A stretch of DNA of 14,933 bases, from positions 1 to 14,933 of the forward strand of contig NZ_WJFC01000272.1 of NCBI RefSeq assembly GCF_009725235.1, in the 5' to 3' direction. Each line of letters begins with the position of its first letter. The first letter of the stretch is position 1. The translations under genes were made by a program, and so were the position numbers. The notes beneath the pieces were generated by a model. The model made no database searches. It was not told where the DNA came from and saw only the letters and a list, made by a program, of their open reading frames with translations. The stretch comes from Scytonema sp. UIC 10036 (GTDB lineage: Bacteria; Cyanobacteriota; Cyanobacteriia; Cyanobacteriales; Nostocaceae). Positions 1 through 8,000 of this stretch are shown here, one piece after another.

Positions 1-45
1 GATCCTGATTGATAATACTCAAATTTTACCCCACCCGCCTTACGG

Positions 46-72
46 AACCCTCCCATTGCCAAGGGTAGGGTT
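46..72. repeat. Imperfect hairpin upstream of the ABC ATPase gene
   Basis: AACCCTCCC (46-54) pairs with GGGTAGGGTT (63-72), with a one-base bulge. There is no T-tract on the plus strand, so it does not look like an intrinsic terminator. It could be part of an interspersed repeat or an intercistronic mRNA hairpin. Confidence 0.4.
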
Positions 73-90
73 GGGGAGGGGTGTTTTTCC

Positions 91-109
91 CAGTCCCCAA
101 TCCCCAACT
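91..109. repeat. Short heptamer repeat (CCCCAAT type)
   Basis: TCCCCAATCCCCAAC is a short stretch of a 7-bp tandem repeat of the kind scattered through Nostocales intergenic DNA. It ends directly before ATG 113, which argues that the longer reading from position 56 is not translated. Confidence 0.5.
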
Positions 110-112
110 GTT

Positions 113-1183
113 ATGAAGCAATCGGCTATTTTACGCTTGGAGAAGATAATTTTTAGGTTTTCTCAAATGATGGCTCCCGCTGTGGATGGGGTAACTTTGG
201 CTTTGACGTCAAGTGAGGTGCTGGGTTTACTAGGTCCTTCTGGATGTGGGAAAACGACTCTCTTGCGAATTATTGCTGGTTTTGAATGTCCGCAATCAGG
301 AACTGTGGAGATTGCTGAACGACTGGTTGCAGGGAATGGTAAATGGATACCGCCAGAAAATCGACATCTCGGAATGGTGTTTCAAGACTATGCTCTATTC
401 CCACATCTATCGGTGATGGAGAATATTGCTTTTGGTTTGCGGTATGCTAAAGATCGTCGAGAACGGGTAGCAGAATTGCTTGCACTGGTCAGGCTCACAG
501 GGCTGGAAAATCGCTATCCTCACGAGCTATCTGGTGGTCAGCAACAACGAGTGGCGTTAGCCCGTGCTTTAGCTCCGCAACCTAAGCTTTTATTATTGGA
601 TGAACCATTGAGCAATTTAGATGTACAAGTGCGGTTGAGATTGCGGGAGGAAGTACTGGGAATTCTTAAGAGCAAGGGGATTTCTGGGATTTTTGTGACT
701 CATGACAAGCAGGAAGCACTGGCGATCGCAGACCGAGTTGCAATTATGCACCAGGGTAAATTAGAGCAAATAGGAACGCCTGAAGAAGTTTACACTCAAC
801 CATCTTCTCGTTTTGTAGCGGAGTTTGTTACCCAAGCAAATTTTTTATCGGCTACGCGTAAGGAAAATTTTTGGGAAACGGAAATTGGATGTTTTGCTGT
901 TCATTCTTTATCTTGTAGCCTTCATTCTTCTCAACATAAGGGAGATTTGATGATCCCCGAAGAGGACATAATTTTGCAACCAGATCGAGATGGTTCAGTT
1001 GCGATCGAGACGCGCTGCTTTACAGGGCGCGAGTATCGGTACTGCTTGCGAACTCTTTCTGGAAAGAAGCTTTATGCGCGAACTCCTGCTACTGTAGCCC
1101 TGGCAATTGGTACGAGAGTACAGTTATCCGTGGCGGAGCAAGCGTTAAGATTTTTCCCCACTTCTGAATCAATGAGGTTTTAG
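113..1183 (+). CDS. ABC transporter ATP-binding protein, Fe(III) FutC/FbpC type
   Basis: This is the cytoplasmic ATPase subunit of an importer, 356 aa. Visible motifs, in order: Walker A GPSGCGKTT (41-49), Q-loop Gln91 in VFQDYALFPH, signature LSGGQQQRVALARAL (from 139), Walker B LLLLDEP ending at Asp163-Glu164, D-loop SNLD and switch His197 in VTHDKQEA. Residues from about 290 form a TOBE-like C-terminal domain. The run LDEPLSNLDVQVRLRLRE is typical of the iron(III) FbpC/FutC branch; polyamine, molybdate or thiosulfate ATPases are less likely alternatives. An in-frame ATG at position 56 would add 19 residues, but that stretch is a hairpin plus a CCCCAAT heptamer repeat, so ATG 113 is preferred. 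The permease and binding-protein genes are not in the window and may lie upstream. The next gene follows after 44 bp. Family assignment is firm; the substrate is inferred. Confidence 0.88.
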   Translation: MKQSAILRLEKIIFRFSQMMAPAVDGVTLALTSSEVLGLLGPSGCGKTTLLRIIAGFECPQSGTVEIAERLVAGNGKWIPPENRHLGMVFQDYALFPHLSVMENIAFGLRYAKDRRERVAELLALVRLTGLENRYPHELSGGQQQRVALARALAPQPKLLLLDEPLSNLDVQVRLRLREEVLGILKSKGISGIFVTHDKQEALAIADRVAIMHQGKLEQIGTPEEVYTQPSSRFVAEFVTQANFLSATRKENFWETEIGCFAVHSLSCSLHSSQHKGDLMIPEEDIILQPDRDGSVAIETRCFTGREYRYCLRTLSGKKLYARTPATVALAIGTRVQLSVAEQALRFFPTSESMRF

Positions 1184-1213
1184 AGGTGTGGGAGAAGCAT
1201 AAACCCTAACTTT

Positions 1214-1218
1214 GAGGT
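1214..1218 (+). promoter_or_regulatory. Ribosome binding site for the membrane protein gene
   Basis: GAGGT lies 9 nt before ATG 1228. It supports this start over the out-of-frame ATG at 1223. Confidence 0.55.
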
Positions 1219-1227
1219 ATTCATGTT

Positions 1228-1968
1228 ATGAATTGGGAAATTTTTCTCGCCAGTTTTACGGGATCTCTGATTGAATTGGTGGAGATTCTTGGCATAGTTT
1301 TGATTGTGGGTAGATTGGCAGGTTGGCATAATGCTCTCGTTGGTGCTGCTGGTGGTATTGGTTTAACCGTGCTTGTCTCTCTTGTCTTGGGCAAAAGTCT
1401 GACAATCATTCCGGTAGACATTTTACGAGTTGTAGCAGGGGGTTTCTTGCTGGCGTTTGGGCAAAAGTGGACGCGGTCAATAGTCAAGTATTATGGTGGT
1501 ATTCCCAAGAAGCGTGGAGATGACGAAGAAGAAAGGCTTGAAGCAGAACTGGCAAAAGATGGTGTGTCCTCTAGTTGGAATTGGTTTGCGGTTGTTACCA
1601 CATTTAAAGGTGCGCTGTTGGATAGTGTGGAGGTTGCGCTTGCAGTTGTGACTTTGGGTGCGGCTGGTGGCAAATGGATAGAAGCGATTGGTGGTGCTAC
1701 AGTTGCAGCGATTGGGGTAGGTGCGATCGCATTCTTGTTCCGAACACCTCTCAATCAAGTTCCTGTTAAGCCAATGAAGTTTGTGGCTGCAATGCTGTTG
1801 ATGGGATTTGGTATTTATTGGTTGTGTGAAGGGTTGAAGGTAGAATTGCCCGGAGATGAATGGGCAATTATTTGGTTACCACTGGTTTGGGGGTGTTTAA
1901 TGGCTGCTGCTGCTGCAATTTTGCGATCGCGTGTTGGCTTGCAAAAGCCGGAGGAGAGTGTTAGCTAG
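1228..1968 (+). CDS. Seven-helix membrane protein with internal repeat, COG4280-like
   Basis: This 246-aa inner-membrane protein is of unproven function. Hydrophobic segments are visible at about 5-28, 33-55, 61-79, 119-144, 150-172, 182-202 and 212-232. A charged loop at 80-115 is rich in Glu, Asp and Lys. Helices 1-3 and 4-6 align with each other: GSLIELVEILGIVLIVG matches GALLDSVEVALAVVTLG, and the ends VVAGGFLLAFG and FVAAMLLMGFG also match. Each half carries two acidic residues inside its first helix (Glu16 and Glu19; Asp132 and Glu135). This recalls the two-repeat architecture of GDT1/UPF0016 and LysE-type cation transporters, although their exact motif is absent. It resembles the uncharacterised family COG4280 from memory. 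It lies 44 bp after an iron-type ABC ATPase and is probably co-transcribed, so a role in metal transport is inferred only. Confidence 0.75.
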   Translation: MNWEIFLASFTGSLIELVEILGIVLIVGRLAGWHNALVGAAGGIGLTVLVSLVLGKSLTIIPVDILRVVAGGFLLAFGQKWTRSIVKYYGGIPKKRGDDEEERLEAELAKDGVSSSWNWFAVVTTFKGALLDSVEVALAVVTLGAAGGKWIEAIGGATVAAIGVGAIAFLFRTPLNQVPVKPMKFVAAMLLMGFGIYWLCEGLKVELPGDEWAIIWLPLVWGCLMAAAAAILRSRVGLQKPEESVS

Positions 1969-1992
1969 GTTAAGGTTAAATTGAAAATAACT

Positions 1993-2079
1993 TTAGCTCC
2001 CCTCCTTAGCCTCACTTAAAAAAGGGAAAGAAAATACTCTCAAAGTCCCCTTTTTTAAGGGGGATTTAGGGGGATCTGC
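1993..2079. repeat. MITE-like imperfect inverted repeat
   Basis: Two arms of about 38 bp read as imperfect inverted copies around position 2036. The best-matched part is a perfect 12-bp pair, CTTAAAAAAGGG (2015-2026) and CCCTTTTTTAAG (2048-2059). The right arm also self-pairs (CCCC 2047-2050 with GGGG 2059-2062). The C/G-run motif of the type CCCCCTTAAAAAAGGGG is typical of non-coding interspersed repeats in filamentous cyanobacteria. It may double as the 3' end of the upstream operon mRNA, but no T-tract follows. Confidence 0.55.
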
Positions 2080-2389
2080 GAAATTTTGATACATCCCTAA
2101 AAACTTTTCATAAATTCTCTTAAAAAAAAATCTACCTTTATTTGGATTAGGGCTTACGCACGCTCTACGAATTCTTGGCTATTTTGGCAGCTTAAAAGTT
2201 TGATAAATAAATGTTTTTGGAAATTTTTGCGTAATTATTACAGATTTTGATTTTTTTGTTTAGGAATTTTAATTGAAAGATTTTTTAATATTAAAAGTAG
2301 CAAACAAAATTTAAAAAATACATAAGATTTTTATATGATTACCATATATCTAAAGTGTGTTAAGGTAAACATACTAATTCAAAATGAAC

Positions 2390-2404
2390 TTGCACATAGT
2401 GCAA
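2390..2404. promoter_or_regulatory. Perfect dyad TTGCAC-ATA-GTGCAA
   Basis: A 6-3-6 perfect inverted repeat lies 106 bp upstream of the Asn-Ser-repeat gene. Its size and symmetry suit a dimeric regulator. TAGAAT, a -10-like hexamer at 2410-2415, lies just downstream. No known regulon is assigned. Confidence 0.45.
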
Positions 2405-2406
2405 TA

Positions 2407-2444
2407 GCATAGAATCCTTGCTGATTCAAACAGAAATTCTATGC
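2407..2444 (+). promoter_or_regulatory. Stem-loop in the leader of the Asn-Ser-repeat gene
   Basis: GCATAGAAT (2407-2415) and ATTCTATGC (2436-2444) form a perfect 9-bp stem with a 20-nt loop. The loop contains ATTCAAACAGAA (2424-2435), which is repeated directly at 2447-2458, 23 bp further on. It could be a leader hairpin or a pair of binding sites. Confidence 0.45.
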
Positions 2445-2509
2445 AAATTCAAACAGAATTGGTATGAATGTGTGCATTCAAAAAATAGTATTTTCCTAAC
2501 AAGGTGCAT

Positions 2510-2845
2510 ATGAATCCTAAGTTCATCATTGGCTTATTTATGAGTGCCAACATTGGGCTGCTGTTAGCTATAGTCAGCCCATCAGCCACTGCTGCTACAC
2601 TCTCAGAACGGTCTGCGTCTGCACGGCAAAGTTTGATTGAAGTTGATGTAGTTGATTTAGACCATAAATCTTCTGAACAAATCATAGCCGGTAACAGTAA
2701 TAGCAACAGCAATAGCAACAACAACAGTAACAGCAATAGCAACAGCAACAGCAACAGCAACAGTAATAGCAACAGCAACAGTAATAGCAACAGCAACAGT
2801 AATAGCAACAGCAACAGTAATAGCGATGATGACGATGATGATTAG
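2510..2845 (+). CDS. Secreted Asn-Ser dipeptide-repeat protein with Asp6 tail
   Basis: I do not recognise a family for this 111-aa protein. Residues 1-29 look like a signal peptide: Lys4, a hydrophobic core from 5 to 22, then SPSATAA as a plausible cleavage site. Residues 30-61 form a mixed-charge linker that includes IEVDVVDLDHKSSEQIIAG. Residues 62-105 are 22 consecutive Asn-X pairs, all Asn-Ser except one Asn-Asn. Residues 106-111 are six Asp, followed by the stop. An in-frame GTG two codons upstream could extend it, but ATG 2510 has AAGG 5 nt before it. The mature chain should be disordered, hydrophilic and acid-tipped; export and possible cation binding by the tail are inferred. The intact signal peptide and the frame kept through 132 bp of repeat support a real gene. 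A 107-bp hairpin element begins 45 bp after the stop. Confidence 0.7.
   Translation: MNPKFIIGLFMSANIGLLLAIVSPSATAATLSERSASARQSLIEVDVVDLDHKSSEQIIAGNSNSNSNSNNNSNSNSNSNSNSNSNSNSNSNSNSNSNSNSNSNSDDDDDD
2693..2824 (+). repeat. Hexamer tandem repeat AAYAGY, 22 units, inside the gene
   Basis: The tract is made of 6-bp units AACAGC, AACAGT and AATAGC. From 2759 the units are ordered into a perfect 18-bp higher-order unit, AACAGTAATAGCAACAGC, present 3.67 times up to 2824. All unit lengths are multiples of three, so copy-number change keeps the reading frame. One unit (AACAAC, 2717-2722) breaks the pattern. Confidence 0.9.
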
Positions 2846-2890
2846 TCCTGGGAGTGGTAAGGCTCAATGTTTTAGAGCGATCGCAAGGGC

Positions 2891-2997
2891 TACAGCAAAG
2901 TTCAACCTGGTGAGGTACAAAAATTACCCCCCTCTGTCCCCCCTTACAAAGGGGGGATGAAAGGGGGTTGTACCTCATGAGACTGAGAAAGGCTATA
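2891..2997. mobile_element. MITE-like palindromic element, copy 1
   Basis: This 107-bp non-coding element closely matches the one at 12648-12755. The ends are TACAGC (2891-2896) and an imperfect GCTATA (2992-2997). Inside, TGAGGTACAA (2911-2920) pairs with TTGTACCTCA (2968-2977), CCCCCT (2928-2933) with AGGGGG (2962-2967), and TCCCCCC (2937-2943) with GGGGGGA (2951-2957) around a 7-nt loop. The whole element can fold into one long hairpin. No target-site duplication is obvious. Mobilisation by a transposase encoded elsewhere is inferred from the two copies. Confidence 0.75.
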
Positions 2998-3185
2998 AAA
3001 TCGTTTTTTCTTAACAAGCGTCATCGCAGATTTACTCTCACCAATGAAAATAGTGTTTCCTAGATACTGTTGGCAACTTTAACATAGGGCAATAGGGTTC
3101 AGTTAGCACAAAAAACCTAAAATTATGTAGGCTGGGGAGCCATTGCTGTGGAAGGTTCTCCGGCTTGAGGCGAGTGGCGTTTGAA

Positions 3186-3228
3186 GAACGAAACCCAACA
3201 CTTGCTTCTGTTTTGTTGTATTGTGTTC
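3186..3228. repeat. Imperfect inverted repeat (AACCCAACA type)
   Basis: GAACGAAACCCAACA (3186-3200) and TGTTGTATTGTGTTC (3214-3228) are imperfect inverted copies, and AACCCAACC follows at 3234-3242. The AAACCCAACA/AACCCAACC wording resembles a common interspersed repeat of filamentous cyanobacteria. No coding role is seen. Confidence 0.45.
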
Positions 3229-3400
3229 CGCTTAACCCAACCGAGAAGTACACAATTCTTCTTAACTGAAGCGTATTATAACGTAGGTAGGCTATGCCCA
3301 GCCTCCGAATTAAAATTTTCAGTAATTTGTATTGACACCCTAAAAGAATTACTCTCTTTCGGCTCTAAAATTACCGATTTTTGTAAGTGGGGCTATGCTC

Positions 3401-3406
3401 TATAAT
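3401..3406 (+). promoter_or_regulatory. Candidate -10 box TATAAT for the oxygenase gene
   Basis: A perfect TATAAT lies 105 bp before ATG 3512. The -35 region is weak (TTTTTG at 3378-3383, 17-bp spacer). If used, transcription would start near 3413, which rules out the in-frame ATG at 3395 as the start codon. Confidence 0.4.
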
Positions 3407-3511
3407 ACCAAATGGTGGGCAGTTCCCACTACTTGTTTAGGTAATCCAATGCAGTTCGGGAGTAACCGCTCGAACATTTTTTGGTGTCTTAAGTTTACGC
3501 ATCAATATGTC

Positions 3512-4687
3512 ATGAAGACTTTGCAACAGCTACTTGCGCCGTATCCAACTGATGAGTTTTTGGCAGAAAACTGGACACAAAAGGCAATTCATATTTGTGC
3601 GGGTGATTCTCAAAAGTTTAAGACTTTCTTTTCATGGAACGATCTTAATTATCTGCTGAATTACCACAGACTAACAGAGCCAGATTTACGCTTCTCAATG
3701 AATGGCAAATCCTTGCCTCAAACGCGGAATCCACAAGACTGGAGCGCTCTCGTGCGTCAGGGAGCGACACTTATCGTCAACGGAGTGCATCATCGTGTTC
3801 CAACAGTAGCTCAACTTGCGGCAAATCTTCGACATGACATTGGCTATGAAACTCACATCAATTTGTATTGTTCGCCAGCTCAGCAGCAGGGGTTTGATTG
3901 TCACTACGATACTCACGATGTGCTGATCCTTCAAATTGACGGTGAAAAGCAGTGGTTCGTTTACCGAGAAACGGTACTCTATCCTATCTCAGATATGGTC
4001 TCCTCAAAAGAGCGTCAACCTCAAGAACCGCCTTATCTGGAGTGCGTGCTCAAAGCTGGAGATTTACTTTATATACCGCGTGGACACTGGCACTATGCTG
4101 TTGCTTGCGAACACCCATCTCTCCATCTTACTGTTGGAATTGAATGCCAGACAGGGCTTGACTGGCTAAGCTGGCTCATGCGTGACCTACTACAACAGAA
4201 TCCTTCGTGGCGGCAAAGCTTACCTGCGACTATAGATGGCGACACGAATGCTACGCAACAGCAGTTAGATGCGCTGCGCCTGCATCTCATTGAGACCCTA
4301 CATCAGCCTGACATTTTGTGCAAGTATATTGAGTCTCTAACTTATCGCAATCAGCCGCGACTTCCAGTCACTTTACCGGCTCAGATCGGAACTGACATTT
4401 TTCAATATGGATTCATGACTCAGTTTGCTTGGTCTCCGTTGCACCGGATTCGTGTCAAACAAATCGGCTCGGAACACTATCAAGTGCTGGTTGGCTCGAA
4501 ACAAATTGACCTCAAGGGAGTTCCGGTAATTCTTGTGGAAAATTTATTTAATCGAGATGAGTTTAGTCTATATGATATTGCCGATTGGGCACCTGAAATG
4601 GATTTTGAGGGTGATATAGCACCGCTCATTACACGTTTCATTACAGAAGGGATCTTGCAAGTCAAGACTGACCCCCCCTTATCCTAA
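3512..4687 (+). CDS. JmjC/cupin-4 family Fe(II) oxygenase (ribosomal-oxygenase-like)
   Basis: This 391-aa protein should be a cytoplasmic 2-oxoglutarate/Fe(II) dioxygenase of the cupin-4 group (COG2850). The N-terminal FLAENWTQKAIHI (16-28) matches the family opening. The iron triad is visible as His131-x-Asp133 in FDCHYDTHDVLILQ and His194 in LYIPRGHWHYAVA. Lys146 or nearby residues in DGEKQWFVYRE (143-153) are candidates for the co-substrate carboxylate. The C-terminal part from about 300, ending near DIAPLITRFITEGILQV, resembles the winged-helix tail of ribosomal oxygenases. An in-frame ATG at 3395 would add 39 residues unlike the family, so ATG 3512 is chosen; no strong ribosome binding site precedes it. 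Known relatives hydroxylate ribosomal proteins (E. coli YcfD hydroxylates Arg of L16), but others act on peptides. The substrate here is unknown, and there is no operon partner. Confidence 0.82.
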   Translation: MKTLQQLLAPYPTDEFLAENWTQKAIHICAGDSQKFKTFFSWNDLNYLLNYHRLTEPDLRFSMNGKSLPQTRNPQDWSALVRQGATLIVNGVHHRVPTVAQLAANLRHDIGYETHINLYCSPAQQQGFDCHYDTHDVLILQIDGEKQWFVYRETVLYPISDMVSSKERQPQEPPYLECVLKAGDLLYIPRGHWHYAVACEHPSLHLTVGIECQTGLDWLSWLMRDLLQQNPSWRQSLPATIDGDTNATQQQLDALRLHLIETLHQPDILCKYIESLTYRNQPRLPVTLPAQIGTDIFQYGFMTQFAWSPLHRIRVKQIGSEHYQVLVGSKQIDLKGVPVILVENLFNRDEFSLYDIADWAPEMDFEGDIAPLITRFITEGILQVKTDPPLS

Positions 4688-5020
4688 GGGTAACAAAAGA
4701 AACCTATGCACCTATGAGTATGCTTTTGGTTCATGCAACTGATTCCGAATAGGGACGCATGACATTCTGCATAATGTTTGAGAGCTAGTTCTGTGTTCAG
4801 TTACGGACGGAAGTTGCTCTGATAGCATGGACAATTTAGAACTAAAAATTTTGAATTCTGGAGGCGTAACATCAAAGATAGACAAAAATGGGACTGACAA
4901 TTATGCCAGTCCCATTAAAATTATGACTCAAAAAAGCAAAAACCAGGTTTCTAGACGAAAAAGCAAGGGTGATAGGTTGCAAGTTTTACAAGAAAACCTT
5001 TTTTGCCTATTATGTAAAAA
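4688..5020. other. Convergent intergenic region, 333 bp
   Basis: This lies between the ends of the plus-strand oxygenase and the minus-strand phosphoesterase. It holds one terminator hairpin (4884-4916) serving the minus strand. No gene is supported; a 65-codon plus-strand frame runs straight through the hairpin. Confidence 0.65.
4884..4916 (-). terminator. Rho-independent terminator of the phosphoesterase gene
   Basis: AATGGGACTG (4887-4896) and CAGTCCCATT (4907-4916) form a perfect 10-bp stem with a 10-nt loop. On the minus strand the stem runs into TTTTT (complement of 4884-4888). It lies about 105 bp after the minus-strand stop at 5021. Confidence 0.7.
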
Positions 5021-8000
5021 TTAACCTGCTTGATTGGCGAGGCGAGCTTCACTCATACGCCATTTTTCCAGAACTTCGGCTCGATTTTGACTGAGATTCA
5101 TACGATCGCGCTGTGTTGGATAAGGCACAGCGTCACCTTGAATACCAGTCCAGAGTACGCGGTTGAATTTCTCAGGATCGAGTTTATCTTCAACTCCAAA
5201 GTAAAAGTCTTTTGTTGCTTGCGCCCACCACTGTTTGTTATGCAGCAAGGGTTTTGCTGCACTCTTTTGTACATTGGGGTCTTTGCAAGCTGGTACAAGG
5301 TTGGGATCTACAGGTGTACCGCACAAGTTACCAGGTAAAACAGCTGTGTAAGGAGTAAAGTCGGGTTGTTGGGTAAATACGTCTGACATGGGTATGGCAT
5401 TGGCATCATTGATTCCCAAGTATCCAATTCCTAAAATATCTTCCATCGTCCGCACCATGCTAACGGTGTTGTAGTTAGTGCTGACAAGAGCTTTTCGCTT
5501 GGTATAAGGTGAAATTACATAAGCTACTGAGCGATGTCCATCAACATGATCGGGACCGTTTTGGGAATCATCTTCAATGACAAAGATGGCTGTCTCTTTC
5601 CATAGAGGGGACTTGGAAATTTTTTCCACTAACAAACCAACCGCATAATCATTATCAGCCATTTGCAATTCGGCAGTGTTTAAACCAGCGACAGCATTAT
5701 TGAAGTTACCAAAATGATCGTGATGCAGACGTACTAGCGATAAATTGGGCAGTTCGTTCTTCTCTAAATAGCGATCGATGTCACGCGCCCATTCGTTGTA
5801 CAAATAAATATCTGGGTGCTTCTGGTCGTAACCTCGGAAATAGATGTCAGTTTTATCCTGCAGAACGACCTTACCTACTGGAGACTGAGGAATATTATCT
5901 GCGAAAGGTGTTGGAGAAATGGGAATGTAAAGTGGGTTATTGGGATCTGGCTTTGTGGGATCGACTTGTGCATTGCTAGTGTTGTAATAAGCAAGATCGA
6001 TGAAAAATCCGTAATTGCGAACGGTCTTACCAGCACGCAGCGCTGCATCCCACAAGTAACCGCCAACGGCATCGGGATCGAGTTCGCCATCACCTTCTGG
6101 AGCATTCACATCTTTAGAACCAGGTAAAATGGAGGAATTACCAGAAGGGTCGAGAATTTCTGTGACTCGCGTGCTTAATTGTGGTGTTGGTTTAGAGGAA
6201 TCTGGCAACGCAATGTTAATATTGCGGTTTGTGCCTTCGTAATCGTAAGTAAGACCGCTCGTACCTGAGGAGTTACCATAGGATACTGACTGTGTTTTCT
6301 CAGTGTAGTCAGTGGTTCTTCCATAGGTAGACCAGTTCCAACCCACACCGCTTGATTCACCACTGTCGTAGAAGTTATCAAAAGTCACAAAGTCAAGTGC
6401 TAACTTGTGATGGTTGGGTGAAATGGCTTCTGGGAATAAAGTCAGTGCTGGATCGCCATTACCAATGGGTAAATCGCCAAGGACTTGGTCGTATGTACGA
6501 TTTTCTTTGACTACATAGATAACGTGCTTAATCTTGTCCCGCAAGTACGCCATTATTGGGTCGAGACGACGGTTTTGAAAACCATTATTCTCGTCTACCT
6601 GCTGAGAAAGAGACGCTAAGGTGCTGCGGTTTGGAACTGGAATCACTGCAATGCCAGCTTTTTCCAATGCCCAATTGTACTCGTTTCTAAATGTTGTGTT
6701 ACGAGCGGTTCCTGCTGCTGTCGTTCGACTGTTAGAGGGGTTAGGACCAACATTGTCCTTGGCGTTAACGACGTAGAGTTTTTTGCCATCAAAACTTACA
6801 CTTACGGAATTGGGATACCAACCTGTAGGAATTCGTCCCACAACTCGACCGTTGGACAAGTTCACTACTGCTACAGCATTTTCACCACCTAAAGTAACGT
6901 AGAGAGTCTTACCATCAGGGCTGAAGGCAAGTGAGTTTGGATTAGCCCCTTTGTATTTATCTCTGGGTCTAGATAGGTTGAGGATTCGTACAACTTTGTT
7001 GCTGATTGTGTCGATGACGGAAACAGAGTCGCTATTCCCGTTAGCCACATACAGTAGTGTTTGGTCGGGGGAAAGCAGTATTTTGTTAGGTTGGCTACCT
7101 ACAGGAATGCGGGTAACTGCTTGAGTCGCAACGTCCACTGCTAGCACTTCATCATCACGCTGGCTGCTAGCAAAGATTTTAGTCGCTGCACCTTCTTTTG
7201 TACTCTTAATTGCAACATCAAAAGGATACTCCCCTGTTGCTACATCTTGACCGGATACAAAGAACTTAATTTCTTGCAGGACTTGTCGGGTGTTACTATC
7301 AACTATCGACACGGAGTCGTTCTGAAAGTTAGCAGCTACCAGGGTTTTGCCGTCTTTACTGACGCTAAGTCCTGCTACTACTGCTCCTGTTGCTATCTGG
7401 GTCGATCCTGCAGCTGCTTGGGCGGGAGAGTTTTTTAACAGCCCACCATCATATTTTGGAAAAGGTAGAGTTTGGTCTGTATTGTGACCTAGAAGAATGA
7501 AGGGTGCGTCTGGAACGTACTGGTTACCTGCATTTTTGTAGACATAAATGCGATCGTCTATCCCAGCTGATACGTAGAAGCGCTGACCATCAGGCGACCA
7601 AGTTAAGCCATTGTAGGTGTTGGGAATATTGATTTGTTGCTTTTTCAGTAAGTTACCATTGCTGGTATCAAACACAAATACCCATTCTGCCTTACGGGTT
7701 CTCACCTCACTTGGCTCACCTGTTTGGGGGTCTAAGACTGGATATTCAAAGAATGCTCCAGTTTGTTCGTCTCGGAAGTTCAGGTTATAGCCACTTGTCA
7801 GAACGAGTAGTGTTTTGCCATCTGGACTGAGGGCTGTTGTGACAGCTTCGGCTGCAGCTGCATTACCATCCGATCGCCGATCTGTGTCTAGAATTGTAAA
7901 CGTGGAGCCTGGTGCTGCTGTGGGTGTAACAACTTGACCTGTGGGTAGTATTGCCCCACCATTAGGAAGGTCTCCAACAGGATTTGTGGTAGCAACCCTG

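Larger units (their letters stand above)
1969..2509. other. Intergenic region, 541 bp, repeat-bearing and AT-rich
   Basis: No convincing gene is present. The left part holds a hairpin-type repeat (1993-2079). The middle is very AT-rich. The last 130 bp hold two dyads and a direct repeat before the Asn-Ser-repeat gene. No transposase or RNA gene is visible. Confidence 0.7.
2846..3511. other. Intergenic region, 666 bp, repeats and promoter-like site
   Basis: No gene is supported. It holds a HIP1 site at 2877-2884, the 107-bp palindromic element (2891-2997), a second imperfect inverted repeat (3186-3228) and a consensus TATAAT at 3401-3406. Short open frames here show no family resemblance or ribosome binding site. 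Confidence 0.65.

Noticed and set aside
56..112. N-terminal extension of the ABC ATPase from ATG 56
   Set aside because: The 19 extra residues are encoded by a hairpin and heptamer repeats, and family members begin near residue 20.
2449..2814. Minus-strand open frame with a run of about 40 Leu
   Set aside because: It is the complement of the Asn-Ser codons. The plus-strand frame has a signal peptide and an AAGG site, whereas this one is a simple-repeat shadow. The Cys/Tyr-rich frame at 2682-3017 is rejected for the same reason.
2693..2824. Possible CRISPR-like array
   Set aside because: Units are 6-18 bp, contiguous and in frame, with no spacers and no cas genes nearby.
3181..3405. 74-codon plus-strand frame upstream of the oxygenase
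   Set aside because: It covers the AACCCAACA repeat and the promoter-like TATAAT, has no ribosome binding site, and its composition does not look like a protein.
4827..5024. 65-codon plus-strand frame between the convergent genes
   Set aside because: It reads through the terminator hairpin at 4884-4916 and overlaps the end of the phosphoesterase gene; it has no recognisable domain.
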